A DNA stretch of 64,000 nucleotides from Chaenocephalus aceratus (taxonomy: Eukaryota; Chordata; Actinopteri; Perciformes; Channichthyidae), in NCBI GenBank assembly GCA_023974075.1, contig CM043808.1, positions 17,139,072 through 17,203,071 of the forward strand. Reading direction: 5' to 3'. Positions 1 to 13,264 of this stretch are shown here, in pieces (within the stretch, counting starts at the first letter, position 1; the number at the start of each line of letters is the position of its first letter). The notes under the pieces were generated by a model. It did no database searches and was not told the DNA's origin. It worked only from the letters and a program-made list of their open reading frames with translations. A program made the position numbers and the translations under genes.

Positions 1-940
1 GCCTGGAAAATATTCTTGCTGTTTCAGATAATTATGTCAACTAGTGGAGTTGACGTCTGTATGATCATGAAATCTGCGAAATCCAAGTGGCCTGCAGCTT
101 ATTAGATTTGTCTTAAAGTGAAAAAGTGATAATATAGAATACAAAATAAATGAAAATGAATGTCCACAGTTACCTGCTTATTTCACATTTTTAAAATGTC
201 AGTTATTGAAACAAAGATGTTAATGATGATTATGATTCATTATTAAGACCTGAGCTTCTTGTAATCCAACAGTTGATGGTTTGTCCACATGTCTTATACT
301 GAGTTCACACCAAATGGGAAGCACTACTTTAGTTTGGTTCATCGTTCTTCTGTTCAACGGAAGATCATTTGTGTATATTCACAGCTGTATATAAGGTTGG
401 ACTCATTTGGACAGTGTAAAGAACTCTGAACCTGAGCAAACTCTGAACCTTAAATTGCTCCTGCTGTCATGTAAATGAATGTTTAATTTAACACATTTAT
501 TTAAATTATATTAGACTTTAATGAGACACTTAACTCTCTTCAAGGATTTTCATTTACACATTTTGACATTTCTGGCTGAGGAAATGTAAAAAGCCTTTTC
601 CTGGCTCTTCCCTTTGTTTGCAATGCCAACATTAACAAACAAATGTGGCTGTGAACAACTCTTCACAGGAAACAGACTGATGGGGACGCAGGCCAGTTGG
701 ATGTGTGCATACGTACCTGAGCGGCCCATGTGCCTTCAGCAATCATTTTGGCTCTGTGGCTCAGCCAGGAAGTGATATTCCTCTCATCTTGACTCTGATC
801 TGCCGGTCGTCGGGTCTTTCCGTCACACTGGCACTTGCTGGTCACAGACGCCAAACCATGCTGTGTCTTGATACAAGTATACAAGTTCACAGACCCGGAA
901 ACGTATTGGACAGTATACAGTAAACACACATGCACACACA
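1..940. other. Upstream noncoding sequence
   Basis: AT-rich unique-looking sequence. Open frames near 700-920 overlap the following CA repeat and show no protein family. Nothing else supported. Confidence 0.5.
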
Positions 941-958
941 AGCACACTCTCTCACACA

Positions 959-1131
<173 letters not shown>

Positions 1132-1134
1132 GCA

Positions 1135-2600
1135 CATCCACACTTGCAATCACAGTTTTGGCAGAGGAAGGCCAGCCAGATGGAAAGACAGCAGAGAGCA
1201 GGGAGGAAGTGGAAATTAAAGTCACAGTGTCAAGAAAAAATTGAGCTCAGGGACTAATATTACATATACACTGACTGACTGAAAACTAACCAGAGGGAAT
1301 AACGATGAGGTCCGCTATCATTTTAACATTGTTATATTGTTTTTTTTGTATTACATATCTAAGATTGATTATTTTACAACAAGATATTCAGAACGATGAA
1401 CAAGAAGACAAAACCTGAAAACTGCGCTCTGTATACGGGGCTGGTCGAACGAACACTATTAGCAAACAACGTTATAATCTCTTGAATATTCACCCTGAAA
1501 AGTATGTAACATAGCCTGTTAATCTAAAATGTGTTACATTTAAATAGCCTATGTGATTTAAAACTACCCTCACCACACTGTGAATTCCACAAGAATCAAA
1601 AGCTGGGATGTTATTGCTAGTACTCGGCTAAGCTAGGTGAGCTAGCCTATATTTTAGCATAGCTAATTAAAATGTTTTTATTCAAAATGAGAGAAATGTA
1701 GCTGCAACCTAAATTATGAGATGATAACTAATATATTATTAGCTCAATTAAAGTCAAAATCCTTCATGTTTCAATCAAAGCCAACACATTTAGCTTTAGC
1801 CTTGGCTAGCTTTGGCTATTCCTAATTAACTTGACCCCATAGCTTTGACTGTTTTTGTTTGATTTTTAGCCAATTTATTTGGAAATGAGCAATTTATGGC
1901 ATCACACAATCTATGCTTTGGGTGCAGTATCAACAAGTCAGATCTGGTCTGGTTTCATTTAGACCATCTTAGTTTACGACCTACAAAACCAATGACATTC
2001 CAATAAGCTGTAACTGTTCAAGTACTATCAGCAGGTAGCATGCATCACACTATGAAAATATTCATAACGTTTATGCTAGCATTGTCATTGCGGACAGTCT
2101 GTCCTAAAGATCTAATTTGATATTATGTAAGGAATTGACAAAGTAACTTCAGGAATTGTTCATTATGTTCCCATTTCCTGGTCCTGGAGTAGACTGACCA
2201 TCAGACTTACTGACTGACAGGAACAAATATAAAAAGATCTATTCAGCACAGTTATTCAAGGAGATGATGACTGTCTGGTCACAGGGCATTAAAAATGAGA
2301 TGCACACCAGACACCTCATGCATTTTTAACCAATCGATATCCTCTTTTCTACATCTCTATCCCCTGCTCTGTCTGTCTCTCTGCTCTCATCAGCCTCTCT
2401 CTGTTAGTTGCTTCTACCACCTACTTACTTTATCTCTGCACTTACAATGTATGTAGGCTAATTAAATAGTTTTCCTCTGTCTCTCTTTGTTGACTTTTCC
2501 CCTTGAACTGCAGCTAAGTTTATTCATTTGTCTGGTCTATCTCTGCTCCAATCACCATCACTAAGTTTCTGCTTTATTACATGATGAAAGACTGGGGTCG
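1135..2600. other. Noncoding stretch
   Basis: AT-rich sequence with no credible coding frame, terminal repeats or RNA gene that I can see. Confidence 0.5.
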
Positions 2601-3960
2601 TAGACGCCCTGCCCCAATTGACTAACTTTGAAAATGTCCCAGTTTACGTTGTCTCAATTAGAATAAAAGTATGTCTGTTTGAGTGTCTAATGACAGAGCC
2701 CATAGAGAGTGAGACTTACAACGTTTCATTTTAAAGAAGGCATGTCTAAAAAATCCAACCCACTCTCTTCAGTCTGCATACAAATGACACGACTTTACAC
2801 ATTGGAAAATGCGTGCAATAGATATGCTAAAGTCCGATTTTGCGTGCCTATCATACGCCAACTATTCCCATTGAGTTCTGAGTCTGAGTTTTGCGTGCAT
2901 ATGAGACGCAAATGGATACGGTCGGGCCTGAGAAGACCGGAAGCTGTGTGGTCCATGAAAACATGTTATTACTCAATATCAAGCCACGATTATTGATTTT
3001 ATTTTAAATCGTATAATGTCAGACTTTTTTTGCCGTCCGTGAGGAAAATAAATGGGGCTCAGAGCCTCAGAATACTGAAATCTGTATTTTTTTAAATCTT
3101 TTTTTCCTTCGAATTTGTTATCCTTTTCTAAATAACACACTGTTATTTACTCAACAATAACACACAATTATCCTTGTTTTTATTTATTCGTTTAATTCTA
3201 TAATATTGGGCTTTTTAGCCGTCCGTCAGGAATTGATTTTCAAAATAAAGTCACCGGAAACAGACGTAGGCCCGGTTCAAGCTCGATGATTGGATGTTGT
3301 AGCCGCAATGCACGCTGGTATATGGTGTTTCCCCAACCCAGTCTCACAAAAAAACATGTAATAACTACGTTGGTCCACAACGTAGGACGCAGTATTTCTA
3401 CAAAAACGCCTCTGAAATTGTAAGATCCCTACGTTTTTTTCACCATTCATTCCAATGGCTGTCTATGTCACGTGATCTTCAAATTTCTCCCTGCAGAAAA
3501 AAAAAACATGGCCGAACTTCGTTTTATTCTCGGTGGAAAATGCCTATTTTAAAGTTAGTTTGGCCATTAAAATACGTTTTTATGTCATTTGATGCGAGAA
3601 ATATGAGTTGTTATTTCAGATTATGTGTGCAGTGGATGTACATGATCTTTAGTTTGCTAGTTATTACGAAGATTACTTCAGGAAATTGTGTCCATACAAC
3701 GTTTTCATTGTTACCAAGGTGGTTGCTAGGGACGCTGCTATTGATATTATTTCTGTTATGTTGTGTAACTGTTTAATGGTGTTATCTTTATTGCTACCCC
3801 CCTTCCCCGTCAATGTATAGTGTTGGTCCACAGCGCAAACGTATTAGTTTAACAAAATCTGCATCTAAAATTGTGGCATAGATACGTTATTTTCCCCTTT
3901 GCAATTCCAGTCTCACATCTCACATCACATCGTCATAAACAAATACCGGAAACAGACCGA
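2601..3960. repeat. Diverged unclassified interspersed repeat with internal duplications
   Basis: Two diverged direct copies are visible: about 3010-3047 and 3197-3236 share a gccgtccgt core after TATAAT and a T-run, and about 3368-3448 and 3822-3900 both begin gttggtccaca and end near tacgtt. Runs such as tctatgtcacgtgatc near 3462 are of a kind common in fish DNA-transposon relics. No terminal repeats or target duplication could be placed, so the class is unknown. Open frames at 2709-2996 and 3465-3776 have no recognisable product. Confidence 0.35.
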
Positions 3961-5070
3961 AAACATTTAAAAAAAAATAAATAATACTTTATTCCGAGTG
4001 TGCTTGCTTTTCTCTTTGAAAGTCATCACATAACGGCATTGTAATACACGGTTCGGCTGCATTACATATTACATATCTGCCGTAGTTCTCTATTTATAGA
4101 ACCCTGATGAGAAGACTTCTAGACAAACAGGAAGAACTGCCACCAACACTGAAAACGTGACGTGGATCATAAATATATCAGCAATTAAACAACATCTTAC
4201 ATTTCTTTTCACACAATACGTCTCCTTGCAGTATCAACACTAATTCGGCTGACTTTTATATTTGATCCAATTGGTAGATAGGCTGTATTTACACCATAAA
4301 GGTGCACAGCTGATATAAAGGGACACCTAGTGGTTAAATTATGTTATTGAATTTCATTATTTTTATTATTAAATATTAATAGGATCCCTATAAAGTATAT
4401 TCATTACTCGTTATTCTCTACTAATAGTTAATTAAAGACTGTATATAATGACTATTTTGCACATGCCTTTCAAGATTTCAAGATTTTCTAAGGTTTATTG
4501 ACATATCATATTCACAAACGGTGTAGTTATGCAATGAATGAAAACTTGGGTCGCATGCAGGTTCCTCAACAGTGCATTACAAGACATCTATCAATATTTG
4601 TGTACGTCCAGCAATGTTACGTTGAAGCACTTATTTTAACTGATTTTATACATTATACTCTTATAAGATGTATGTAGATATTTAATCTCCGGCCTTGTCA
4701 GGTATTGAACAATCAATAAATAAAGAACACAGAATTATTCAATATAAAACACAGAATTTGTGTGATTATACTAAATGATTTACAAATAAACACCACTGCA
4801 TATTTACAACTGTTACACATGCTAATGTAACGCAAATGTTTCCAACTTAGGATCAATAAAGTATATCTTATCTTAAGCTGATCGATGGCTACTGCCATAT
4901 TTGCAAAATGTGCCTCTGAACCTTGACAAGTGCATGTTTCAGGCTTATCAATTAACAACAGGAGGGGTCACAAACATAAGACCAGCTGTTAAAATAAAGC
5001 TCTTCTGACCTTAGCTGTCGTGTGGGTATATATTAATGCTGCCCATTATGGGCACAAGCAATTTTCAGCC
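3961..5070. other. Noncoding stretch
   Basis: Apart from the short retroelement-like pieces listed separately, this is AT-rich sequence with no gene signal. Confidence 0.45.
4480..4600. repeat. Possible retroelement-derived fragment
   Basis: A stretch reading tctaaggtttattgacat and following with cacaaacggtgtagttatg resembles the 3' regions of fish LINE or SINE copies. A second tail-like piece (ggatcaataaagtatatctt) lies at 4850-4872. Both are short and degenerate; recognition is from memory. Confidence 0.3.
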
Positions 5071-5186
5071 ATTTATTAATTATATGTTTTAAATGTGAGT
5101 GTTTCCGATCCCCTAAACCTCCAGGGATGTACACAGTTTAATACTGGCAACTTCTTATGATGGGAAATACGAAAACGTCTTTTAAA

Positions 5187-5200
5187 ACTACAACTCCCAG
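5187..5200 (+). promoter_or_regulatory. ZNF143/THAP11-like site
   Basis: ACTACAACTCCCAG matches the first 14 positions of the vertebrate ACTACAAYTCCCAG motif bound by ZNF143 and THAP11. The surrounding 5071-5330 has several CpGs (accgttc, gacgctcggcg). Whether it drives any transcript is not shown. Confidence 0.35.
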
Positions 5201-5499
5201 TAGAGACGTGCCATAAATAGAGAACATGTTGCGAAACACAATAGCCAGCATGTGTAGTTCTGGGGACGGGGTGGACCCGTTCAAATCCAGTTTTGGACAG
5301 TCTGCCGTGGTTCCATCCCATTTCAAGTGCTGTTCGACGCTCGGCGTTGCACAGTTTATACTGTAGAAACTATGTCCATGACAAGGTGTTTCAAAGTTTT
5401 GGAAGATTCATAGCTAACCACACTGAAGATTATGGAGGTATTGATCAGTCTTCTCATATTTTTAAGTCTCAATTTTTCCTTTCCCCTCTGTAATGAAAA

Positions 5500-6051
5500 T
5501 TACCCTTAAAAAAACGACCACTTGTTTAAACATATTGGAGCACAGCAAATACGTTGTTGCTATTGCAAGCAATTCAGGACGTACATGTTTCCTTAGAGAG
5601 GAAACTCCTGAAAGGTGAAATAATGACCCTGTGATTCATCGAGGCAATAGCTACTAACCATGTGGGGATAATTCAGTGGTTTCAATGTATTTACAGTGGA
5701 CATTAATTAATAATTATTATGAGGGTTAAAGGTATTTCTGCTTTATCCTAAAGTGCAGACATTGTCTAAGAAATATGGATGATATAAGGAAAGGCTGTCC
5801 TTGAGAATATTTCTTATGGTGAAAAAAGAGCCCATAGAAGCGGCTGAATGAAATGTATTGCATTGCATTTGACCTAAGGCAGGATTCCATAATGAGACTT
5901 AAAGCTTGTTGTGATTTACATCATGCACTTAGACCCCGCTCTTGATAAATATTTGACAAACGCACTGAATTGTATTGAACTCCCGTGAGCTACTGCTGCA
6001 ATATCCAGGTCTAATAGCACTCACAGTTCTGCCTCTAGGCACACATGACTG

Positions 6052-6054
<3 letters not shown>
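5500..6054. other. Noncoding stretch
   Basis: No gene or repeat structure recognised. Confidence 0.5.
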
Positions 6055-6108
<54 letters not shown>

Positions 6109-6121
6109 TCACGCACACACT

Positions 6122-6155
<34 letters not shown>

Positions 6156-6192
6156 CACTCACGCACACACTCACGCACACACTCACTCACTT
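6055..6192. repeat. Compound (AC)n / (CACG)(CACTC) microsatellite
   Basis: About 49 bp of pure AC followed by interrupted units with gcactcac and cgcacacac variants. A smaller (CT)n(CA)n tract follows at 6307-6333. Confidence 0.95.
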
Positions 6193-6339
6193 GAGGCAAG
6201 CCTATTAAAAAGGAAAAACGCTTTCTGAGACAAGGACCACAAATAAAACAGAATTAGTGTGTGATTCACGGCACAAATGTCTACATCCAAACGGTAGATA
6301 CAAAACACACTCTCTCTCTCACACACACACACATTCTGA

Positions 6340-8345
6340 ATCTGTTAACCTGCTCTCTACTTACCCATAATTCATTTGTTGCAGACCCAAATTAAGATTT
6401 TGAGATCAAAATGGATTTCTTAAGGAAGCAGTTTGGCAAAGTGCTGCTTTTTGTTTTCCCTGTTGTGTTTTCATTTCCTTGTTTACCTTGGACAAAATGA
6501 ATAAAATGTTCAGGGACATTATTTTAAGTGTACTAAATTATGTCACCCTGTGCTCAATTTGCAAAGCCCAACAAAATCCAATTTAGGATTCCTCGAAAGA
6601 AAAAGCCCCCCTCAGTCACTGTTGCAAAGTCTTGTAAGCACAGTTGCTGCAGATGCTTAGGATGTGTAATCACCCAGCACTAAAATAATTATACAGTAGG
6701 GGGAAAGACACCTTGGTTGGTGCATCGCTTTCAGGCATATGAAGTAATTGTGAAATTAATGACAATCATTTCACAAAGCCTCAAGCAATGTTTCACAATG
6801 ATTATAGGTTAATATTTTTTAAATGACACTTTAAATGGGATGTTAATGAGATTTCAAAAATATGGAAATCAAAGTTGTGGGAAAATGTCTATATTTTGTT
6901 CCCATACATTTACATTCATTACAATGACACTAAGTGTAATGATACCTTTGATATTCCTACATGTGCACATCTGTTATATCCTGTGACCACTTGTTCTAGT
7001 TCCAGTCTGAGAACACAGATTTTGTGGTATTGTGTGATGGAAACTCAAGGTAACATGGATGTGTATTGCATTGGTATGAACATTGTATATATGTTATACT
7101 TTGAGCAGTTTTATTTGACCTTGTAAACTGTTCAATATATCACCATGAAATTGACATCTCATATAGTATCAGCTGCGAATAGAAAAAAGGAATAGAATGT
7201 TTCATTGTCTCATATCCCAAAGACAAACATGGTCAGAAAATGTACGTCCACACATGGTGAGTTGTGTTGAATAACCCTTAGAATTCATGTTGTTTTTGTT
7301 TTGCATCTACAGAAAATCAGTGACGGTGCCTGTGGATTCCTGTCTGGCAACATCAATACTGTCAGTGACGCAATGTTCTCAAAAAGAAGTGAGTGATGCT
7401 GAAAACTGAGTCTGTCTGAACCACCCTTGTGCCACTGGGCCAACGGTAAAAGATGCTCTCTTGCTGCACAAGCACATCAAGAGATTAAGAAACAGTTACT
7501 AAGATTCGAGATTGGACCTCACCCTCCATTCTGACACCAGCTCTATATTGGTTCTGGGTCTGCTTCATTATAATGCGTAATACTTCAGAGTGAATCTACT
7601 ACACCTCCTAACTTCAGATGGTGACAGGTGTCTGTACTGTCTGAATTCTTTTTGTATTCAACTTGCCGACACTGAGGTGCCAACTATAAAGCTTTCCCCC
7701 ATTTTTCTTATCTTTAACTTAAGAAAAAAAAACTAGAAATACTTAAAAGATGTTTAAATATCCCCCAAAATTTGACAGTATTTTTTGAAAGCTACTAAGA
7801 CAGGTGACTTCACAGCTCACGTCAGAGTCATTTTCAACGAAAGCCAGTTATTCTTAGCCGTAAACGAGCTTAAATGAGAGTTAAAATGATTGGATTGACA
7901 TTTTACAGACTCCAAATTAATACTAACGGTGGTCCACGTCTAAATAATACACCATATCAATTTAAATGGTGGTATTATTTCAGTTGTGTTTAAAGATGAT
8001 CTCTCTCCCCTAAGTGGCAAACATATATAATTTGACACCTATACTCTTATAATACTTAAGTCAGTTTTAGTCCATTTTATTGACTCCTTACCCTTCTTTT
8101 CTCTTTCTGTCTTTCGTTTCGTGTCAAATGATGTCCATCCTCAATGTTGTGTGGCGTAGACAGCAGGTGTGTGTTTACTCTTCACTGGCTCAGTTACTGC
8201 TACTGATATTCCACATGCATATAAGCTACCTGGGTCTGCATTCAAAGATAGTTTTCAAATAGGACGACGTGTAGGAGATGTAGCATGTCATGAGTGGCAG
8301 AAGGTCTGAGTGTTTTCTTTATGTATTTTGTGTGTGTGCGATTGA
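6340..8345. other. Noncoding stretch
   Basis: AT-rich sequence. Short open frames (6875-7126 and 8080-8262) are hydrophobic but match no family I know. Confidence 0.5.

Positions 8346-8348
<3 letters not shown>

Positions 8349-8418
<70 letters not shown>
8349..8418. repeat. (GT)n microsatellite
   Basis: About 35 uninterrupted GT units, flanked by tgtgtgtgcgattgag on the left and gggcgggctg on the right. Confidence 0.97.
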
Positions 8419-8420
<2 letters not shown>

Positions 8421-10784
8421 CGGGCTGTGATAGGCTGACAGCAGCAGGCATCTGGTGACATCTGGTCGAGACAGATAAAGTAAGAAACACGTACTCACAC
8501 ACTCACTATCTGGCAGGAGGAAGATTCTCTCTCTTTGTCACTTTCTTTCTTTATTGACTTGACAGGTAAGCAGCATATGTTGGCAAACCTTTCCAATCAA
8601 CATAGAAATGTGTCTTTTCAAAGCATTTTAATTCTTTCTCTGTACAAATTACTGCTGTAATGTTTTAATTAATGTGCCGTTACCTCTTTCGCTTTGTTTT
8701 TTTACATTTTAGCCAACATGGACCAGAAATGCAAAACATGTTTTTCATTTTAAACATATACAAATCCATGACGGCTGGACAGCTCCTCTGCTGAGGCAGA
8801 TCTTGTTATAAAGGGTTGGGTCGACCTTGTGCTGAGAAAAACTACTGTTTGAATCAAACCCATACGTGACATTCCTGCTTGTCAATTTAAAAGCAATATA
8901 TCATTTAAAATAACTTTTGATAATAGGGTCTACTTATATTATAGGGAGCCAACGACCCATTATTTGACTACCCAACTGTTATACTAATTATTTGGTTTTT
9001 AAGATTTCAAAATATCCTGAAAAGTGATCATTACAAGATCCCAGAGATGTCTTGTTTTGCCCGAACAACAATCCAAAACACAAAGATGTAACGTTGACTA
9101 TAATAAAATATTCATTTCAGAGTCTGGACCAGTGATCATCACAAAATTACTTTAACAATTAATATTTTTTTAAATAGAGAGCTCATATGGCTTTTATATG
9201 TGCTCTGAATGAGATTTGTTTGATACATTCCCTTCTGACCATCAGGGGCCTGACCCTCAGGTGAACCGAGTTCGAGGTCCCAGTGGTCAGTGGTCCCCGG
9301 GGCAATGGCCAAATTGGCTCGGTCAGTCACCTTTGCTATGAGCAGATGATGTGTGACAAAAAGAAAATTAGAGAGGCTGACTATTACACAGGACACATAC
9401 AGTAGATGACAAAGACGTGGACAGGAATAAAGATGTGGAGCAGGAAGTGATATAAAAAGACAGATGAAGGGATGTTGAGGATAACAAATGGAAAGTTGAG
9501 TGGAAACATGGGCATATGGGTGGATGACTAAGTAGGTAAGATGATAAATAGAAGAAGTGATGGTTGGATGAATGGGTGGATGCTTTGACACATGGCCCCC
9601 GGGGAATCAACCATTATACATGCCACTGTCACTCAAGATTAGCGGCATAATTAAACTCCTGTCGCACTGCGTGTGGTTCGAATGTGTGTGTATGTGCATT
9701 TGTTTGTGTGTGTTGTTTTCCAGGGTGTATGTGTGTGTGGGAGGGGTAGACTGTGACAGAGATTGATGGTGTGGGGAAAGCAGGCCATTATGCTGTATAG
9801 CTAAAGCAGTGATAGCCTCTACACCTCTGTGTCTGTTTAAACTGCTGCCCATTTCATAGGCGTGGCACATCTGACCCTACAACACACTCACACACACACA
9901 AATCCACACACAGATTCCTCACTTTTAATTGCTTGCTTTCAGGAGCAGTTTGTTGCCTAATTTTGGCTGGAGGCTGCAGCCGCGAGGCCGTCACTGAACT
10001 CCAGCCGCTGTGGGAACATTACAGAGCTACTGAGCTAAATGAAGTGGCATTCATAAAAGAGGCAATCACGCTCTGAAGTATTAACCCAAGGCTCTTTCCA
10101 ATAATTGATGGATAGATGTGAGCAATTTCAATATGCTACATGAAATGTTTAAACACTCTGTCCTCCCTTTTTTTCTTTAGACATTGAGATTTAATAGCAG
10201 GTTATCAAGAAAAATTGGGATGAATTTATTATCTTGACAAATGAGACAAGACTCCCCACTGAGAGAGGGAGAGAGGAAGGAAGGGAGAGAGAGACAGGAA
10301 AATAGACTCGTTTACTATAATGGTTGAAGGCCATGTTTTTGAGCAGCTGCACGCCGACCAAAGCTTCATCTCTCTCTGTCTATGTTTGTGAGTCTCAGTG
10401 AGTGAAAAGAGCCCCGCCGCTCCCCTGCCGAGCGGAACATCAGCTGCATCAAGTGGGCCATAGGCAACGACACCAGGAACGGAAGTAAGATATTTTGGCC
10501 TTCAAAATAAAGGCACAGAATAGTCAAAATACATAAATAAATCTTAAGTATTTAGGAAAAGTAAAATAAAATGCATATGCTTAAAACAAATATAATACAT
10601 AAATGTTTAAAAAAAAAATGTTCGCTATAATATTCAACAATATGAACAACATAACTTAATATAGTTTTGATAAACAAGCTTATAACATAAACTAAGCAAC
10701 ATCCCTTTTGTCACTAAGGCACTAGACAATATTTAACATTTGAAGTGATGAATTTGCACTAGGGTGCATTGAATGTCAACTTAA
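8419..10784. other. Noncoding stretch with degenerate GGAT-type simple sequence
   Basis: 9430-9590 is purine-rich with scattered gatgga/ggatga units, which produce false Ser/His/Pro-rich minus-strand frames. 9950-10140 reads as unique, non-repetitive sequence that could be conserved, but I cannot test that. 10262-10295 is a GA-rich run. Confidence 0.45.
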
Positions 10785-11310
10785 CCCAAGAGGTGGGAGA
10801 AGTACTCAGATCTTGTCTAGTAGAGTGTAGGAATACTCTGTTACAAGTTAAAGTCCTGCAATCATAATGTAAGTCAAGTAAAAGTACAAAAGTATAAGGA
10901 TCAAAATATACTTAAAGTACAAGTGCTCATTATGCAGGTTGGCTAATATTCAATCAATGTTCTGATTATAGGTATTGATGCATTAAAGTGTTTTCAAAGC
11001 TGGTGATGGTGCAGCTATAGTTTTAATTACTTTGTATACTGCAGGGTAGCTTGTGAATTTACTCCAGGTGTAACTAAAGTCTTAAGTGTTGATTATATTT
11101 GACATCATTAATCCAAATCTGCAAAGTAACTAAACATATTAAATAAATGTAGTGGAGTAAAAGTACCATATTTACCTCTGAATTGTAGTAAGGTAGAAGT
11201 AGGCTACAAATTAGCACAAAAAAAAATCCAAATACTCAAATCAAGTAAAGTCCCTCAAAATTGTACTTGAGTATGGTACTTGAGTAAATACTTAGTTCCT
11301 TTGGAAATAT
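10785..11310. mobile_element. Fish nonautonomous DNA-transposon relic (agtaaaagtac type)
   Basis: The ends are inverted relatives: gtgggagaagtactcagatc on the left, and gtacttgagtaaatacttag on the right. The body has repeated agtaaaagtac and acttgagta units, a pattern common to an abundant fish hAT-like nonautonomous repeat. The termini are too decayed to show a target duplication. It has no coding capacity. Confidence 0.5.
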
Positions 11311-11395
11311 GAAATCGAAGAAAAAACATACTGTTTTAAGCAAGGTACAACACAAATCAAACACAAACAACATGTCGGTGTGTGTGCATGGTAGT

Positions 11396-11452
11396 TTGAC
11401 TGAGGGGGTTGTAAAGACAGAAAAAGTGCTATATAAATGCCGACTACTTACC
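11396..11452. repeat. Possible SINE tail fragment
   Basis: The run tgtaaagacagaaaaagtgc followed by tatataaatgccga resembles the 3' tail of common fish SINEs (gtaaagcgct...gctatataaatgc). No tRNA-like head is visible. Confidence 0.3.
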
Positions 11453-11889
11453 ATTGGGACAGTTCTGTATTAAAGATAAATGTGCACTTAGGTAGCCGAC
11501 TCAAAGGTTCAAACATTTTGAACACTAGTAGAAAACCTGAATTAGGTCTGTTACCTCCTAAACAACCTCCTAAAACAATATGGGAATTCATTACTTTTTC
11601 TATTTCTAGTATTTTCGATGTAATATTTTTCTGTTGCAAGTAAAGTATTTTATAGATCTACGTTCTCTGTATTGTTATATTCTTAAATAATACATTGTCT
11701 GCTGTGGTTGATTATGTTTTTTAGGCAAAATGATGGGTTATTCATTAGTAAAAGCTGTTTAGAAAAACATAGCCTACAGTTAATGTTTTATTCACCAATG
11801 GCAAGCAATGAAAACACCATTGAAACAGTATATGTTGGCTTTTATTTTGAAAATAACAACCGGAACAGCTTCGGTGATGCGTGTTGTTT

Positions 11890-12480
11890 GACTTGACAGA
11901 TGGCAGGCGTGAGACGCTCTTGGCGGCTGTCTCTCTCGGTCCGTTGGTCCATCCCGGTTCCCATTGTCTCCCGTTTTCACTCCTTGAAGACAACACCGAG
12001 ACTACAAACTAAACTCAGCCGTTTTCCCTCTCACACCACCTCGGGTACGTTACGTTTGGACACTTACCTCGACCTGTATCCTCACCCTGTCCATGCGAAA
12101 TGTGGACACGCTTTTCTGTCTTTTTAACGCTGTAGAGATGTATTCGCTGTTACGGAGGAGGCAGTGATTTACCCGACCAGCAGCTGATCAAACCGGGGGT
12201 TGTTGTGGAGCTGCTCCGGAGGACTTGTTAGCCAACAGAGACGCCGAAAAAAAGCTTCCACTGTCTGGAGACATATCACAACATACTAGCAACCCCGTTT
12301 TGAGTGGATAAAACACAGAATTCAGACACAAAAAATACAAAATCTTGGATTACAACCGCGGTTTTGGAGATAAAAATAACCACGTGTTTTTGAACGGTGT
12401 TAATGTGAGGATGTTGCCGCGACAAGCCCGGTACTTCCCCTGAGAGGAGCTGCTCCATGAGAGGAGGCAGGGACCACTTT
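11890..12480. promoter_or_regulatory. CpG-rich block, candidate promoter or upstream noncoding exon
   Basis: CpG dinucleotides are conspicuously frequent here, about 20 in the first 250 bases, against a CpG-poor AT-rich background. The block sits 0.8-1.4 kb upstream of the nkain2 start codon. It contains an Arg/Ser-rich open frame on the plus strand at 11900-12127 (75 codons) that I do not recognise. It is preceded by an acceptor-like tract (ttgacttgacag). Seen: the CpG richness. Inferred: that it is a promoter or alternative first exon of nkain2. A separate small gene is the alternative. Confidence 0.4.
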
Positions 12481-13039
12481 CACTTTTTTTCTCCACCCTG
12501 AAACAAATTAGCCTGTTTCAATGATCCAACACCGAGTGGCGCCTAATCGGATTATCAAACAAAAGAGCATTTAATTTGGGCAATATATCCATTTAATCTT
12601 ACCATCTCCCCCTGATTTGTCACTGTTTGTGCAAGTGGCTACTTACTTTACGGTGCCATGCTAATCCTGTGACAGGGATGCGACTACTCGACGTGATTGT
12701 ACACTTTCTAGTCCAGTAGAGGAGAGTCACAGTTACCCCTTTTTCATTGGTCAAGATAGTTTTGATTGTGTCAAGATCACACATGATCAGAAATCTGACT
12801 TGATTCCAAACCAGTCAGTCAAAAATACATCACACAATCTGACTATCAAACTGCCTACAGTTGCAGAGGGTTGGATAGGCTCTTCCTATATAATTGGATC
12901 CATGGACACATCAAGAACAATTTGTGGACTTGATTCATCCCCAAGGCCCACCTTTCCATCATTTTGATCCCTGACCCAATGTGTGTTGGAAATCCAAAGA
13001 ACCACGTTTCAATCTGTTTAAGTGTCAGCAACCCAGCCA

Positions 13040-13264
13040 TTTGGATGAAGTAGTAGCCTTTTATTCCCCTGAGCTCCAGTGAGTACAGGGGCTGCACTCT
13101 GTTCGCTGAGGTCGAGCTGCCAGAGCCTCTACCTGGGCGGCCAGCCAGCCAGACAGGCCCTCCGAGGGCTTTTTGGATTTTGAAGGTCCAGCTGGAGGAT
13201 TTGGGAGTTTTACCCAGAGTTTCTGCTCCACCTGGATCACCGGGGAGAGAGGAAGGAGGACACC
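13040..13264 (+). promoter_or_regulatory. nkain2: Probable 5' UTR of nkain2 exon 1
   Basis: The sequence just upstream of the start codon is G/C-rich compared with its surroundings and runs up to the Kozak context without an obvious splice acceptor next to the ATG. It is therefore most simply untranslated leader of the same exon. The transcription start cannot be placed. A TATA-like string (cctatataattgg) lies near 12887, but its use is unproven. Confidence 0.45.

Noticed and set aside
6055..6192. CRISPR-like array of short repeats
   Set aside because: The repeats are dinucleotide-based microsatellite variants with no unique spacers; CRISPR is not expected in a vertebrate genome.
9222..9310. 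tRNA or SINE candidate (cgagttcgaggtcc resembles a B box)
   Set aside because: No A box at the right distance, no cloverleaf and no tail.
9139..9610. 150-codon minus-strand frame rich in His, Ser and Pro
   Set aside because: It reads degenerate GGAT simple sequence; no domain and no conserved motif.
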